Source of the DNA: Marinibacterium sp.
GTDB taxonomy: Bacteria; Pseudomonadota; Alphaproteobacteria; Rhodobacterales; Rhodobacteraceae
Direction: 5' to 3'
NCBI GenBank assembly: GCA_017643305.1
Contig: JAEPNQ010000004.1
Location: 59,098-123,097 of the forward strand
Length of the DNA stretch: 64,000 bases
The notes below the pieces were generated by a model, which did no database searches, had not been told where the DNA came from, and saw only the letters and a list, made by a program, of their open reading frames with translations. How positions within the stretch are numbered: the stretch's first letter is position 1; the number at the start of each line of letters is the position of its first letter. Below are positions 1-8,669 of the stretch, piece by piece. A program made the position numbers and the translations under genes.

Positions 1-244
1 CGCAGTCCCAACCAGCCGTGTAATTGTCAATCAGGCACACACATTCGCGACAGGCGGCAGCTTCACCAATGGTATGCCGTTTTCGCTCTCTATGGGCTGC
101 GGTACATGGGGCGGCAATTCAGTCAATGAGAACGTCAATTACCGCCACTTCATGCAATCGACCAAGATCATCCGCGAGATCCCGTCGCGTGAGCCAAGCC
201 TCGATGACATCTTCGCCGATTACTGGACTGCTGCAGGACAATGA
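1..244 (+). CDS. Acylating aldehyde dehydrogenase, C-terminal fragment (sulfoacetaldehyde dehydrogenase SauS-like)
   Basis: The reading frame is open from base 2 to a TGA at 242-244 and gives the last 80 residues of a protein whose start lies outside the window. The segment AHTFATGGSFTNGMPFSLSM followed by GCGTWGGNSVNENVNYRHF resembles the C-terminus of CoA-acylating aldehyde dehydrogenases of the SauS type, which interconvert sulfoacetaldehyde and sulfoacetyl-CoA. The catalytic Cys region is not in the window, so substrate assignment rests on this tail and on the adjacent acyl-CoA ligase and TauE-type exporters. The stop overlaps the start of the next gene (ATGA), so the two are translationally coupled. 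Other acylating dehydrogenases (EutE-like) cannot be excluded. Confidence 0.65.
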   Translation, partial: AVPTSRVIVNQAHTFATGGSFTNGMPFSLSMGCGTWGGNSVNENVNYRHFMQSTKIIREIPSREPSLDDIFADYWTAAGQ

Positions 245-1728
245 AGTTCGACCCTAAATCGCCGCCCGAAGGCACGCTGCGTGACTGGCTTGACGCGCGT
301 GCGGATGCAGGTGGCACCGCCTTTGTCTTCCCCGAGACCGGAGAGGAACTCGCCTGGGCAGACTTGCGCGCCCATGCCGTTCAGGTCGCTGCAGATCTGA
401 CCGCGCAAGGTATTGTCAAAGGGGAAAGCGTCGCAGTGATGCATCCCAATGGGCTAGAAGGTGTCAAAGCGCTCTATTCTGTCCTTTATGGCGGCTTCCG
501 TGTCACGATGCTAAACCTTGCGGCCGGTCCTGATGCGCTGGGTTACGCGATGGAGCATTCCGAAGCGCGTTTGGCCTTTGTCCATGAAGATCAGCTTGAA
601 GCGTTCAACGCGGTGCGCCCTGATGCACTGACCGTCTATGCGCCCAGCAGCGCGTCCGCACCTCTGCATGACGTTACATCGAGTGATGATGCGCTGCTGA
701 TGTATACGTCTGGCACGACGGGTCGGCCTAAAGGCGTCGTGCATACCCAGTCCAGTCTGCTCGCGGGCGGATGGACAGTTGCGTCCGCTCAGGAATTGAC
801 GCCTGAAGATCGCGGCATCGGGGTACTGCCCTTCTACCACATCAACGGGCTCTGCGTGTCAGTTATGGGCAGCCTTGTGTCGGGGGGCTCGCTCGCCATG
901 GTTTCGCGCTTTTCGGCCAGCAAGTTCTGGCAACAGGTCGAAGACGGCGGCGTAACTTGGTTCTCGGTCGTGCCCACGATCATCAGTCATTTGCTGCATA
1001 GCCAATCCGAACCCGAGCCTGCGTCTAAGACGCGGCTGCGCTTTGCGCGTTCAGCGTCCTCGGCGCTGGCGGTTGAGACTCAACGCGCGTTTCAGGATCG
1101 TTTCGGATTGTCGATTGTGGAATCTCTGGGTTTGACCGAAACAGCTGCCCAATGTCTGGTCAATCCGCTCGACCCGGCACGCCACAAGATCGGTTCGGCC
1201 GGGATGGCGATCAGCAACGAAGCCCGTATCGCCGATGACACTGGCACCGAATGCGCCCGCGGGATCGAAGGCGAGATCCAGATCCGTGGGCCCAACTTGA
1301 TGAAGGAATATCTCAAGAACCCGGAGGCCACGGCGGGCACCTTCCATGGTGACTGGCTGCGCACCGGGGATCTGGGACGTATGGATGAGGACGGCTATGT
1401 CTTTGTCACCGGGCGCCTTAAGGAGCTGATCATAAAAGGTGGTGAGAATATCGCCCCACGCGAGATCGACGAAGCGCTTTATGAGCATCCGGATGTGGTT
1501 GAAGCCGCCGCATTTGCCCGGCCCTGCGATCGCTATGGCGAGCGTGTCGAGGCAGCCGTACGCCTGACCGAGACGTCCAATACCACCGGCGACGAATTGC
1601 GTGCGCTGTGCGATACGCGGGTTGGTTCCTTCAAGGCCCCGGACGTGGTGCACATCATGGACGAACTGCCCAAGGGCCCATCGGGGAAAATCCAGCGCCT
1701 GTACCTGAACAAGATGCTGTATGGCTGA
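241..1728 (+). CDS. AMP-dependent acyl-CoA ligase (candidate sulfoacetate-CoA ligase, SauT-like)
   Basis: This 495-residue protein belongs to the ANL adenylating family. The ATP/AMP signature YTSGTTGRPKGV is at about residues 155-166, the GDLG motif near 376, the hinge and acceptor region RLKELIIKGGENIAP in the C-terminal domain, and the catalytic Lys in SGKIQR close to the end. It would activate a small carboxylate to the acyl-CoA via an acyl-AMP. Its start overlaps the stop of the upstream acylating aldehyde dehydrogenase. A CoA ligase plus acylating dehydrogenase is the SauT/SauS arrangement for turning sulfoacetate into sulfoacetaldehyde. The ligase family is clear from sequence. The sulfoacetate substrate is inferred from context. 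Confidence 0.8.
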   Translation: MKFDPKSPPEGTLRDWLDARADAGGTAFVFPETGEELAWADLRAHAVQVAADLTAQGIVKGESVAVMHPNGLEGVKALYSVLYGGFRVTMLNLAAGPDALGYAMEHSEARLAFVHEDQLEAFNAVRPDALTVYAPSSASAPLHDVTSSDDALLMYTSGTTGRPKGVVHTQSSLLAGGWTVASAQELTPEDRGIGVLPFYHINGLCVSVMGSLVSGGSLAMVSRFSASKFWQQVEDGGVTWFSVVPTIISHLLHSQSEPEPASKTRLRFARSASSALAVETQRAFQDRFGLSIVESLGLTETAAQCLVNPLDPARHKIGSAGMAISNEARIADDTGTECARGIEGEIQIRGPNLMKEYLKNPEATAGTFHGDWLRTGDLGRMDEDGYVFVTGRLKELIIKGGENIAPREIDEALYEHPDVVEAAAFARPCDRYGERVEAAVRLTETSNTTGDELRALCDTRVGSFKAPDVVHIMDELPKGPSGKIQRLYLNKMLYG

Positions 1729-1827
1729 GTTGCCTTAAAGGGACCGGGCCCCGTCGACAGCCGTGCATCGGCCCGAGCAAGCGCCAGTTCGCGGTCCTTC
1801 TGCTGACGCTTTGCTGATGGAGGTGGT

Positions 1828-2595
1828 TCAACTCAACCCATTCGCTATCAATCGCAGCCCCATCAGCAGGAACGCGATCAGCACCGCTTTGCGAAACAGC
1901 TCCTGACTGACCCGGCTGCGCAATAGCTCGCCGACCCGAAATCCCACCAGAACCACGCACAGGGCCAGCGCCGATTTCACTAAAACGGGCAGTGTCAGTA
2001 CGCCGGCGACCACCTGGCCTGCTCCAAGCGGCAGTACTCCCGCCAGAAATAAAAAACCCGTCGCGACGATGAATTTCTCTTTTGAGACATCCCGCGCCAC
2101 CAGATACATCGCGACCGTGGGCGACCAGATCGAACTGATTCCGCCCAGCACTCCCGATACAACGCCAAATCCCAGATGCCAGCCTCGGCCGGGCCCAATC
2201 CGTAATTTGATCCCCAATAAAAGGTTCAACGCAAACAATACCATGGCGATTCCAATCGCCACCGTCAAAAGCGCCGTGGGATACTCTGCAATGAACGTCG
2301 ATGTGACAAAAATGCAGACCATGATCGCGAGGGCGAAGAGCCAATATTCCCGCGCAATCGCCCATTTGTCCGACGCATTGGCGAACTGAAGCGAGTTGGT
2401 CGCGAGGATCGAGAGCCACAACAATGGAATGGCCTCAGTGGGCGGCATAATCAGCGTTAGGAAGGCCATTGACGCTGCAGGCAATCCGATGCCCAAAAAA
2501 CCCTTCACAATCGCGGCGAACAGGAAAATCACGATCAACAGAACCGTCTTGACCGGGTCGAAATCCTGAATCAGATCATTGATCACGTCGCTCAT
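1828..2595 (-). CDS. TauE/SafE-family membrane exporter
   Basis: A 255-residue polytopic membrane protein with about eight hydrophobic helices and the family-like N-terminal stretch AAIVKGFLGIGLPAASMAF. TauE/SafE proteins export sulfite, sulfoacetate or related anions. The chosen ATG at 2595 overlaps the stop of the upstream FAD/Fe-S dehydrogenase gene in the ATGA pattern. A longer upstream extension in the same frame only reads through the dehydrogenase gene and is rejected. Co-transcription with the dehydrogenase and nearby sulfonate-type genes suggests sulfite or sulfonate efflux. The family is broad and the substrate is not shown by the sequence. Confidence 0.85.
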   Translation of the reverse strand: MSDVINDLIQDFDPVKTVLLIVIFLFAAIVKGFLGIGLPAASMAFLTLIMPPTEAIPLLWLSILATNSLQFANASDKWAIAREYWLFALAIMVCIFVTSTFIAEYPTALLTVAIGIAMVLFALNLLLGIKLRIGPGRGWHLGFGVVSGVLGGISSIWSPTVAMYLVARDVSKEKFIVATGFLFLAGVLPLGAGQVVAGVLTLPVLVKSALALCVVLVGFRVGELLRSRVSQELFRKAVLIAFLLMGLRLIANGLS

Positions 2596-5390
2596 TGCGA
2601 CATCGCCTCGTCCAGCACCACCGCAAGGCTCTGTGCGTGCCGCTTCGTCACATCCTTGATCTGACACCGGCAGGAAAAACCATCCGCGATGATTAATGTA
2701 TCTTCTGGTGCGGCGCGCACGGTTGGGGCCAGCGACAATTCTGCCATTTGCCTCGACACCTCGTCGGTTTCCGCTTGGTAGCCAAACGCTCCCGCCATCC
2801 CGCAGCAGGAACTGTCGATCATCTGTGCGTCGATGCCGTCGATGGCATTCAGTGCGTCGACCGTCGCCTGCGCGACCCCAAACGCCTTTTGGTGGCAATG
2901 CCCATGCACAAGCGCGGTGCGGGCCTGCTCTTTCAGGCCTTGAGGCGGGTTCCGCACAATGTATTCCGCAAAGGTAAGAACCTGCGCACCCATCTCTTCG
3001 GTCCAGTCCGGGATCAGGTTCACGGCCTCGTCCCGCATCATCAATGTGCAGGATGGCTCCAAACCGACGATCGTCTTCCCAGCATCAAGCGCTGCGCGCA
3101 TGGCCTGAGTGGTGCGCTCAAGCTCCGCACGAGCCTTTTCGGTCTGCCCTGCAGACAGATGGGTGCGTCCGCAACACAAGGCCCGTCCGGGCGCAGAGAG
3201 GACACCGACAAGGCGCCCAGATCTTTCGATCACCCGTCGCGCCGCGTCCAAGGTGGCAGGGTCGAAATGGCAGTTGAACGTGTCCGCGAACAGCAAAACA
3301 TCGCCATCTGCGCCGCCTTTGTACGCCGGTTGGAATTTGGGCAATTGTCGCGATGCGCTGAAACCGGCAATTCGCGCCAACCCGCTAACCGCATTGGATA
3401 AAGGCGACAGCTTCGATGCCACTGGCGCAATGCGTGGCAGGGCGGCAATCATCCGTTCGCGCAGCTTTACCCCATGCCGCCTTACCCGCGCAGCCTGCAC
3501 TTCGGTCTTCATCTTAGCCATGTCGATGGACATCGGACATTCGCTTTTGCAGGCCTTGCAGCCCACGCATAATTCCATCGCCTCGGCCATCTCGTCCGAG
3601 GCAAAGGCGTCCTTTCCCAATTGCCCCGTCAAGGCCTGCCGCAGCACATTCGCGCGCCCACGGGTCAGGTCCTTCTCCATCCCTGTCACGCGAAACGACG
3701 GACACATGACCCCGCCCAAACTTTTGCGGCAAGCTCCGTTGTTGTTGCACATTTCCACCGCGCCACTCAGCCCGCCGGGCCAAGCTGACCAGTCGAACAC
3801 AGTGTCCGGCTGTTGCGCTGCATAGTCTTCGGGCCAGCGCATCAGGCTGCGGTCATCCATCTTAGGCGCGCGCACGATCTTGCCGGGGTTCAGCACGCCG
3901 CCGGGGTCAAAGCGGTCCTTGATCTCCTCGAACGTGCGCACCATCCGCGAACCATACATGCGTTCGTGAAATTCCGATCGCACGATCCCGTCGCCGTGTT
4001 CTCCGGAATGAGAGCCCTTGAACGCGGCGACCAGATCGAACGCCTCTTCGGCAATCGCGCGCATCTGTTTCAATCCCAGATCCTGTCGCAGGTTCAGCAC
4101 CGGGCGCACATGCAATAACCCGACCGAGGCATGGGCATACCACGTGCCATCTGTTCCGTGTTTTTGAAACACATCGGTCAACCGGCTCGTGAAATCGGCC
4201 AGGTGTTCCAGCGGAACTGCGCAATCCTCGACGAAGGAGACCGGTTTGCCTTCGGTCCGCATCGACATCATGATGTTGAGCCCTTGCGTGCGTACGCCCC
4301 ATATGCGCGCCTGAAAAGCTGGATCTTCCGCCTCGACCACGCCGCCGGGCGCCTTTCCGGGATCGTCCCAGCGATAGCCCAGTTGGGCCATCAAATCGCC
4401 TAGCGCGGTCAGACGGCGGCGGTTCTCCTCCGGTGTGTCAGCGAATTCCACCAGCAGCAACGCGTCCGGATCGCCATGCACGAAACTATCCACGATGGGA
4501 CGGAATTGCGCGATATCACGCCCCAGCCGGATCATGTTGCGGTCCACCAACTCCACGGCAACGGGCCCCAGTTTCACGATATGCTGCGCCGCATCCATCG
4601 CCGCATGAAACGTGGGGAAATGGCACACGCCCAGTGTTTTGCTCGACAGCACCGGAGACAGCTTCAAGTCCAGCGATTGCGTGACTGCCAGGGTGCCTTC
4701 TGACCCCACCAAGAGGTCCGCCATACTCGGTGTCTTACCCAGAAGCGCATCGATGTTATATCCGCCGACGCGCCGCAAGACTGAAGGAAACCGCGCCTCT
4801 ATCTCGGTGCGTTCACTCGCGGCAAGCGCGAGCATATCTGCATCCAGAGCATGATCGGTCAAAGCGGCTGCAAACCGCCGCGACTGCCCGCTTGCCAACA
4901 TTGCGTCCAGCCCGAGGACATTGTCCTGCATTTTGCCGTAGCGGATGGACCTCGACCCGCAGGAATTGTTCGCAGCCATCCCCCCAAGCGTCGCACGGGA
5001 AGACGTTGACACATCCACTGGATACCACCAGCCATCTGCCTTCAATCGCCGGTTCAGATCATCCAGAACCAACCCGGGCTGAACCCTCACCCGGCCAGCT
5101 TCGGCGTCATAGTCCAGCACCTGATCAAGATGCCGCGTGAAATCCACCACCAGAGCATCATTCACCGTCTGGCCTGATTGCGATGTCCCGCCGCCGCGTG
5201 GAAGCAGCGCAATGCCTTCCGTCTTTGCGAAGTCCAAGGCTGCCTCGACATCTGCCCAGGTCTTGGGCACCAGTACCGCGCGCGGCATGATCTGATAGAT
5301 CGAGGCATCGGTCGCATAGCGTCCGCAATCGAAGTTCGAGGTCAGGACCTTCCCCTCAACCCATTTGCGCAAGACGCTGTAATCCGACAT
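2592..5390 (-). CDS. FAD-binding / 4Fe-4S / CCG-domain 2-hydroxyacid dehydrogenase (D-lactate dehydrogenase / YdiJ type)
   Basis: A 932-residue fusion. An N-terminal FAD_binding_4 domain (about 35-210; PRGGGTSQSGQT is the FAD-contact region) is followed by a FAD-oxidase C domain, a ferredoxin-type segment with CVGCKACKSECP at about 605-617, and a C-terminal CCG domain with CCGRTH near 737 and SCCGMAG near 863. Such proteins oxidise D-2-hydroxyacids and feed electrons to the respiratory chain. ATG 5390 is preferred over an ATG nine codons upstream because a GAGAGG ribosome site lies just before it. It is divergent from the aminotransferase and overlaps the TauE/SafE gene by 4 bp. In this neighbourhood sulfolactate or a related sulfonated hydroxyacid is a plausible substrate (inference); 2-hydroxyglutarate or lactate remain possible. 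Confidence 0.85.
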   Translation of the reverse strand: MSDYSVLRKWVEGKVLTSNFDCGRYATDASIYQIMPRAVLVPKTWADVEAALDFAKTEGIALLPRGGGTSQSGQTVNDALVVDFTRHLDQVLDYDAEAGRVRVQPGLVLDDLNRRLKADGWWYPVDVSTSSRATLGGMAANNSCGSRSIRYGKMQDNVLGLDAMLASGQSRRFAAALTDHALDADMLALAASERTEIEARFPSVLRRVGGYNIDALLGKTPSMADLLVGSEGTLAVTQSLDLKLSPVLSSKTLGVCHFPTFHAAMDAAQHIVKLGPVAVELVDRNMIRLGRDIAQFRPIVDSFVHGDPDALLLVEFADTPEENRRRLTALGDLMAQLGYRWDDPGKAPGGVVEAEDPAFQARIWGVRTQGLNIMMSMRTEGKPVSFVEDCAVPLEHLADFTSRLTDVFQKHGTDGTWYAHASVGLLHVRPVLNLRQDLGLKQMRAIAEEAFDLVAAFKGSHSGEHGDGIVRSEFHERMYGSRMVRTFEEIKDRFDPGGVLNPGKIVRAPKMDDRSLMRWPEDYAAQQPDTVFDWSAWPGGLSGAVEMCNNNGACRKSLGGVMCPSFRVTGMEKDLTRGRANVLRQALTGQLGKDAFASDEMAEAMELCVGCKACKSECPMSIDMAKMKTEVQAARVRRHGVKLRERMIAALPRIAPVASKLSPLSNAVSGLARIAGFSASRQLPKFQPAYKGGADGDVLLFADTFNCHFDPATLDAARRVIERSGRLVGVLSAPGRALCCGRTHLSAGQTEKARAELERTTQAMRAALDAGKTIVGLEPSCTLMMRDEAVNLIPDWTEEMGAQVLTFAEYIVRNPPQGLKEQARTALVHGHCHQKAFGVAQATVDALNAIDGIDAQMIDSSCCGMAGAFGYQAETDEVSRQMAELSLAPTVRAAPEDTLIIADGFSCRCQIKDVTKRHAQSLAVVLDEAMSQ

Positions 5391-5460
5391 TTTTCTTGAC
5401 CTCTCTGGCGGCCACATTCACCGTTGTAAGGCTCAAGCGCAACTTCATAGGGCAGGACTC

Positions 5461-6627
5461 ATGCGATCCGGACGTCACTTTTTGCAAATACCGGGGCCAA
5501 CCAACACACCCGACCGCATTCTACGGGCAATGCATCGCGCCGTGATGGACCATCGCGGCCCCGAATTTGCCGAGCTTGGACAAAGCGTGCTGCGTGATCT
5601 GAAATCGGTGTTCCAAACCAAAAACCGGGTCGTGATTTATCCCGCCTCTGGCACCGGCGCGTGGGAAGCCGCGCTCGTCAACGTGCTCACCCCAGGCGAT
5701 CAGGTGCTGATGTATGAAACAGGGCAGTTTGCTACGCTCTGGAAGAATATGGCGGCCAAGCTCGGGTTTGACCCGATCTTTATGCAAGGCGACTGGCGCA
5801 CCGGTGCAAATGCAGAAGCGATTGGCGCGCAACTGGCCGCGGACGGTGGTCACAGGATCAAGGCGGTGTGCATGGTGCACAACGACACGGCAACCGGTAT
5901 CACCTCCGACATCGCCGCAGTGCGGGACGCCATGGATGATGCCAACCATCCAGCGCTTTTGATGGTCGACACGATCTCCTCGCTCGGGTCCATCAATTTC
6001 CGCACCGATGCATGGGGCGTGGATGTGGTGGTTGCGGGATCGCAAAAGGGGCTGATGCTCCCACCGGGTCTGTCGTTTAATGCAGTCTCGGAAAAAGCGT
6101 GGGCGGCGTGTGAGGCGGGTGGCGATCGCCGCTCCTATTGGGACTGGCGTGACATGGCCGGCCCCAATGATCAGGGCTTTTTCCCCTACACGCCAGCGAC
6201 CACCCTACTTTATGGCCTGCGCGAGGCGCTCGATATGCTTTCCGAAGAAGGGCTTGAGGCGGTCTTTGCCCGCCACGCGCGCCACGCTGAGGCCACGCGC
6301 TGCGCCGTTGAGGCGTGGGGGCTCGAGATCTTGGCGGTGAATGCAGCCGAGCGCTCCAACGCGCTCACGGCTGTGCTGATGCCGGACAACAAGGGCGCCG
6401 ACGCGCTGCGCGCCGAAATTCTCGACAGTTTTGACATGTCGCTTGGGACCGGGCTGAACAAAGTGGCGGACCGCGTGTTCCGGATCGGACATTTGGGCGA
6501 TTTCAACGACCTGATGTTGATGGGTACCCTCAGCGGGGTCGAGATGGGAATGATCCGGGCCCAGGTTGCGCACCAAACTGGCGGTGCACAGGCGGCGTTG
6601 GAGTATCTGGCCGCACATGCTCTTTGA
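5461..6627 (+). CDS. Class V PLP aminotransferase, serine-glyoxylate / alanine-glyoxylate type
   Basis: A 388-residue fold-type I aminotransferase beginning with the typical FLQIPGPTNTPDRILRAM segment of SgaA-like enzymes. The PLP-binding region contains DTISSLGSI and the Schiff-base lysine in GSQKGLMLPPG at about residue 196. An AGGA ribosome site precedes the ATG. It would transfer an amino group from an amino acid to a 2-oxoacid such as glyoxylate or pyruvate. The gene is divergent from the FAD/Fe-S dehydrogenase and overlaps a second TauE/SafE gene by 11 bp. In a sulfonate cluster the amino donor might be cysteate, giving sulfopyruvate (inference). Serine is the family default. Confidence 0.85.
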   Translation: MRSGRHFLQIPGPTNTPDRILRAMHRAVMDHRGPEFAELGQSVLRDLKSVFQTKNRVVIYPASGTGAWEAALVNVLTPGDQVLMYETGQFATLWKNMAAKLGFDPIFMQGDWRTGANAEAIGAQLAADGGHRIKAVCMVHNDTATGITSDIAAVRDAMDDANHPALLMVDTISSLGSINFRTDAWGVDVVVAGSQKGLMLPPGLSFNAVSEKAWAACEAGGDRRSYWDWRDMAGPNDQGFFPYTPATTLLYGLREALDMLSEEGLEAVFARHARHAEATRCAVEAWGLEILAVNAAERSNALTAVLMPDNKGADALRAEILDSFDMSLGTGLNKVADRVFRIGHLGDFNDLMLMGTLSGVEMGMIRAQVAHQTGGAQAALEYLAAHAL

Positions 6628-7369
6628 TCTACCCGTCGTTCATGCTCTGGCCGTTCTTGCGACCTACATGTTCGCCGCAACGGCCAAGGGCATCACGGGC
6701 CTTGGGTTTTCGACAACCTGTTTGCCAATCCTTGCGCTGATCATCGGACTGAAAGAGGCGCTTCCGCTCGTCATCATTCCGTCCATCTGGTCAAACCTGA
6801 TGGTCATGCGCCAAGCCGGGCGGTTCGGCGAAACCGTGCATCGGTTTTGGCCGATGCTTTTGGCCCTTTTGCCGGGGCTGGTCTTTGGGTTGTGGTTGCT
6901 GTCGCGCATCGACGGGGTGCAAGCGGGCGCAGTGCTGGGCGCGATATTGATCCTTTGGTGCGCCTTTTCCTTCTCCAATCCGGATCTGCGCCTTCCAGGC
7001 AATTGGGAACATCCCCTTGGGCCAGTGTCGGGCTGTCTGACCGGTATCGTGAACGGCGTAACCGGATCGCAGGTCATGCCCGCAGTTCCGTTCCTGATGT
7101 CCCTGCATCTGGATCGGAACCTGTTTGTTCAGACGTTGAACTGTTCTTTTACGCTTTCGAGCGCCGTGATGGCGATTGGGCTCAGCCTAATTGGACTTTT
7201 TGATCTCAATGACGTTCTGATCTCTGTGCTAGGTGCTTGTTTCGTGTTTCTCGGTGTGCGGCTCGGGGTGGGGATAAGAAACCGTATATCCGAAACTTTT
7301 TTCAGAAACGCGATTTTACTCATGCTGACGACGATGGGAGTAAGCCTGCTGGTACCAATTCTTGCCTGA
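6617..7369 (+). CDS. TauE/SafE-family membrane exporter (second copy)
   Basis: A 250-residue membrane protein of the TauE/SafE family, with N-terminal ATYMFAATAKGITGLGFSTT matching the family's first helix and about eight hydrophobic segments. The ATG at 6617 lies inside the last codons of the aminotransferase gene, so translation is probably coupled. An in-frame upstream extension overlaps the aminotransferase further and is not convincing. It differs clearly in sequence from the exporter at 1828-2595, so the pair is not a recent duplication. Export of sulfite or another sulfonate breakdown product is inferred from context. Confidence 0.85.
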   Translation: MLFDLPVVHALAVLATYMFAATAKGITGLGFSTTCLPILALIIGLKEALPLVIIPSIWSNLMVMRQAGRFGETVHRFWPMLLALLPGLVFGLWLLSRIDGVQAGAVLGAILILWCAFSFSNPDLRLPGNWEHPLGPVSGCLTGIVNGVTGSQVMPAVPFLMSLHLDRNLFVQTLNCSFTLSSAVMAIGLSLIGLFDLNDVLISVLGACFVFLGVRLGVGIRNRISETFFRNAILLMLTTMGVSLLVPILA

Positions 7370-7559
7370 AGAAGCCGCCAACAAATCCACAACTTGCTAG
7401 GATTGGAGCGACATATGATGGGAAACATCAGCCACCTCTAAATGGAGGCCTAGCTGGTGAGCATCTTGACAGAACCTGCTGCTCAAAACGGTTGATTCCG
7501 CCACAAGCGCTCAAGCCTCCAGGGCGGTTGACGCGTGCTACGCCATCAGGCCGCTGGAT

Positions 7560-7925
7560 TTAAAGGTTCAATGCAACCTTGACGGCGTTGTCGACCACCC
7601 CCGCCAGTAAAGAATTTTCATCTGCGGCACAGCCTTCACTGACCGCCTGAAAGAACCGTGCCCGGGCCTCTGCCTTCTCGCTGTCGCTGAACCCATAAGA
7701 TTCAATGTCGATTTTTCGCATGTAGATCGAAATGGCGGTGATCTTCCCCAGCACATCGGGCACGACATCGTCGTCGCCATCGGCCAGTTTGGTGAGGCTG
7801 GCGCAGGTGTGGTACATTTGCGGCAGGGCTTCATCGATCAGCTTTTCAGCGGCTTCATCCGCTTTAGCCATGGTCACGACCGCCAATGTTGCGGCGACGG
7901 CACATCCGATTCTGAACAGTTTCAT
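7560..7925 (-). CDS. Small exported protein of unknown function
   Basis: A 121-residue protein with a clear signal peptide (LFRIGCAVAATLAVVTMAKADE, cleavage after AKA) and a mature part rich in acidic residues, containing two cysteines likely to pair in the periplasm. A strong purine-rich ribosome site (GAGGAGGAGG) precedes the ATG. It lies 40 bp downstream of a frameshifted glycine-zipper gene on the same strand, suggesting one envelope-related transcription unit. I do not recognise the family. Confidence 0.7.
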   Translation of the reverse strand: MKLFRIGCAVAATLAVVTMAKADEAAEKLIDEALPQMYHTCASLTKLADGDDDVVPDVLGKITAISIYMRKIDIESYGFSDSEKAEARARFFQAVSEGCAADENSLLAGVVDNAVKVALNL

Positions 7926-7965
7926 GGGGTTGTTCCTCCTCCTCGATCCGCGGTGGATGCGGCGC

Positions 7966-8180
7966 TCATTTATTGATCAGGTTACCCGCAACCGCACCTG
8001 CTGCGGCTCCCTTCTTGGCGCCGTCGCTGCCGCCAACCAGCGATCCGACGGCGGCTCCGACCAGAGCCCCTTTATCGCGCCTTCCGTGCGTGGTCCGGCG
8101 TCGGCAGTCTGAACGGACATTCCGGAAACGGCAGTGATGAACATTACGGCAACGATCCAGGTCTGAATTGATCTTGGCAT
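7966..8180 (-). pseudogene. Exported glycine-zipper protein, frameshifted
   Basis: The ATG at 8180 has a good AGGAG ribosome site and encodes a signal peptide (IVAVMFITAVSGMSVQTADA). The frame then leaves the coding phase at a run of four G (around 8068-8075 on the minus strand). In the neighbouring frame the sequence continues as ALVGAAVGSLVGGSDGAKKG followed by AAAGAVAGNLINK and a TGA at 7966-7968, a classic glycine-zipper membrane domain. One extra G in the run would restore a protein of about 71 residues. Either the gene is broken, or this is a sequencing error or slippage site. The product would be an envelope or outer-membrane-associated small protein. Confidence 0.7.
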
Positions 8181-8669
8181 GGTATGCGCTCCTGTGTTGT
8201 GAGGCCGGGAAACTCTGGACCCAGTCTTTTCACCCGGGGCCTTGCAAAAAAGCCGTTCCCGGCCACTCATGCGGTATCAGCTTAGTTTATCGCAGCCATC
8301 ACGCAAGACCTTCACATTTGTTCGCTGCCGAGCGCTCAGGGATCAAAGCACGATCAAAACCGCCCCTCGCCGCGTCAGTCGTGTATGTGCGATTGGTGGT
8401 AGTCCCCCAAGAACAGCACCTATATTCGGCCAAACGGCGGTCCTGGGACACGGAGCGGGGTAGGCGGGTGCGGTGGGCTTTGCAGACAGCGCTGCCATTG
8501 GCCGCTGTGGGGCCGAATCTCCAAGTGGCGAGACGAAGCAGGCGCATGCCATTCGCTAAATTTTGTAACGCTGGGTTGGGGAACAGCGTTTTGCAGCATG
8601 AAGAACAGTCGGCACTTTTTCTGTAAGCCTGAACCCACGTGACGCTTTGCATCGACCCGAATAGAGGGC
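8181..8669. other. Intergenic region without recognisable gene
   Basis: About 490 bases between the glycine-zipper locus (leftward) and the hydantoinase operon (rightward). Only short frames without convincing ribosome sites or protein character are present. Promoters for both divergent units should lie here, but I could not pick a confident -35/-10 pair. Confidence 0.5.
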
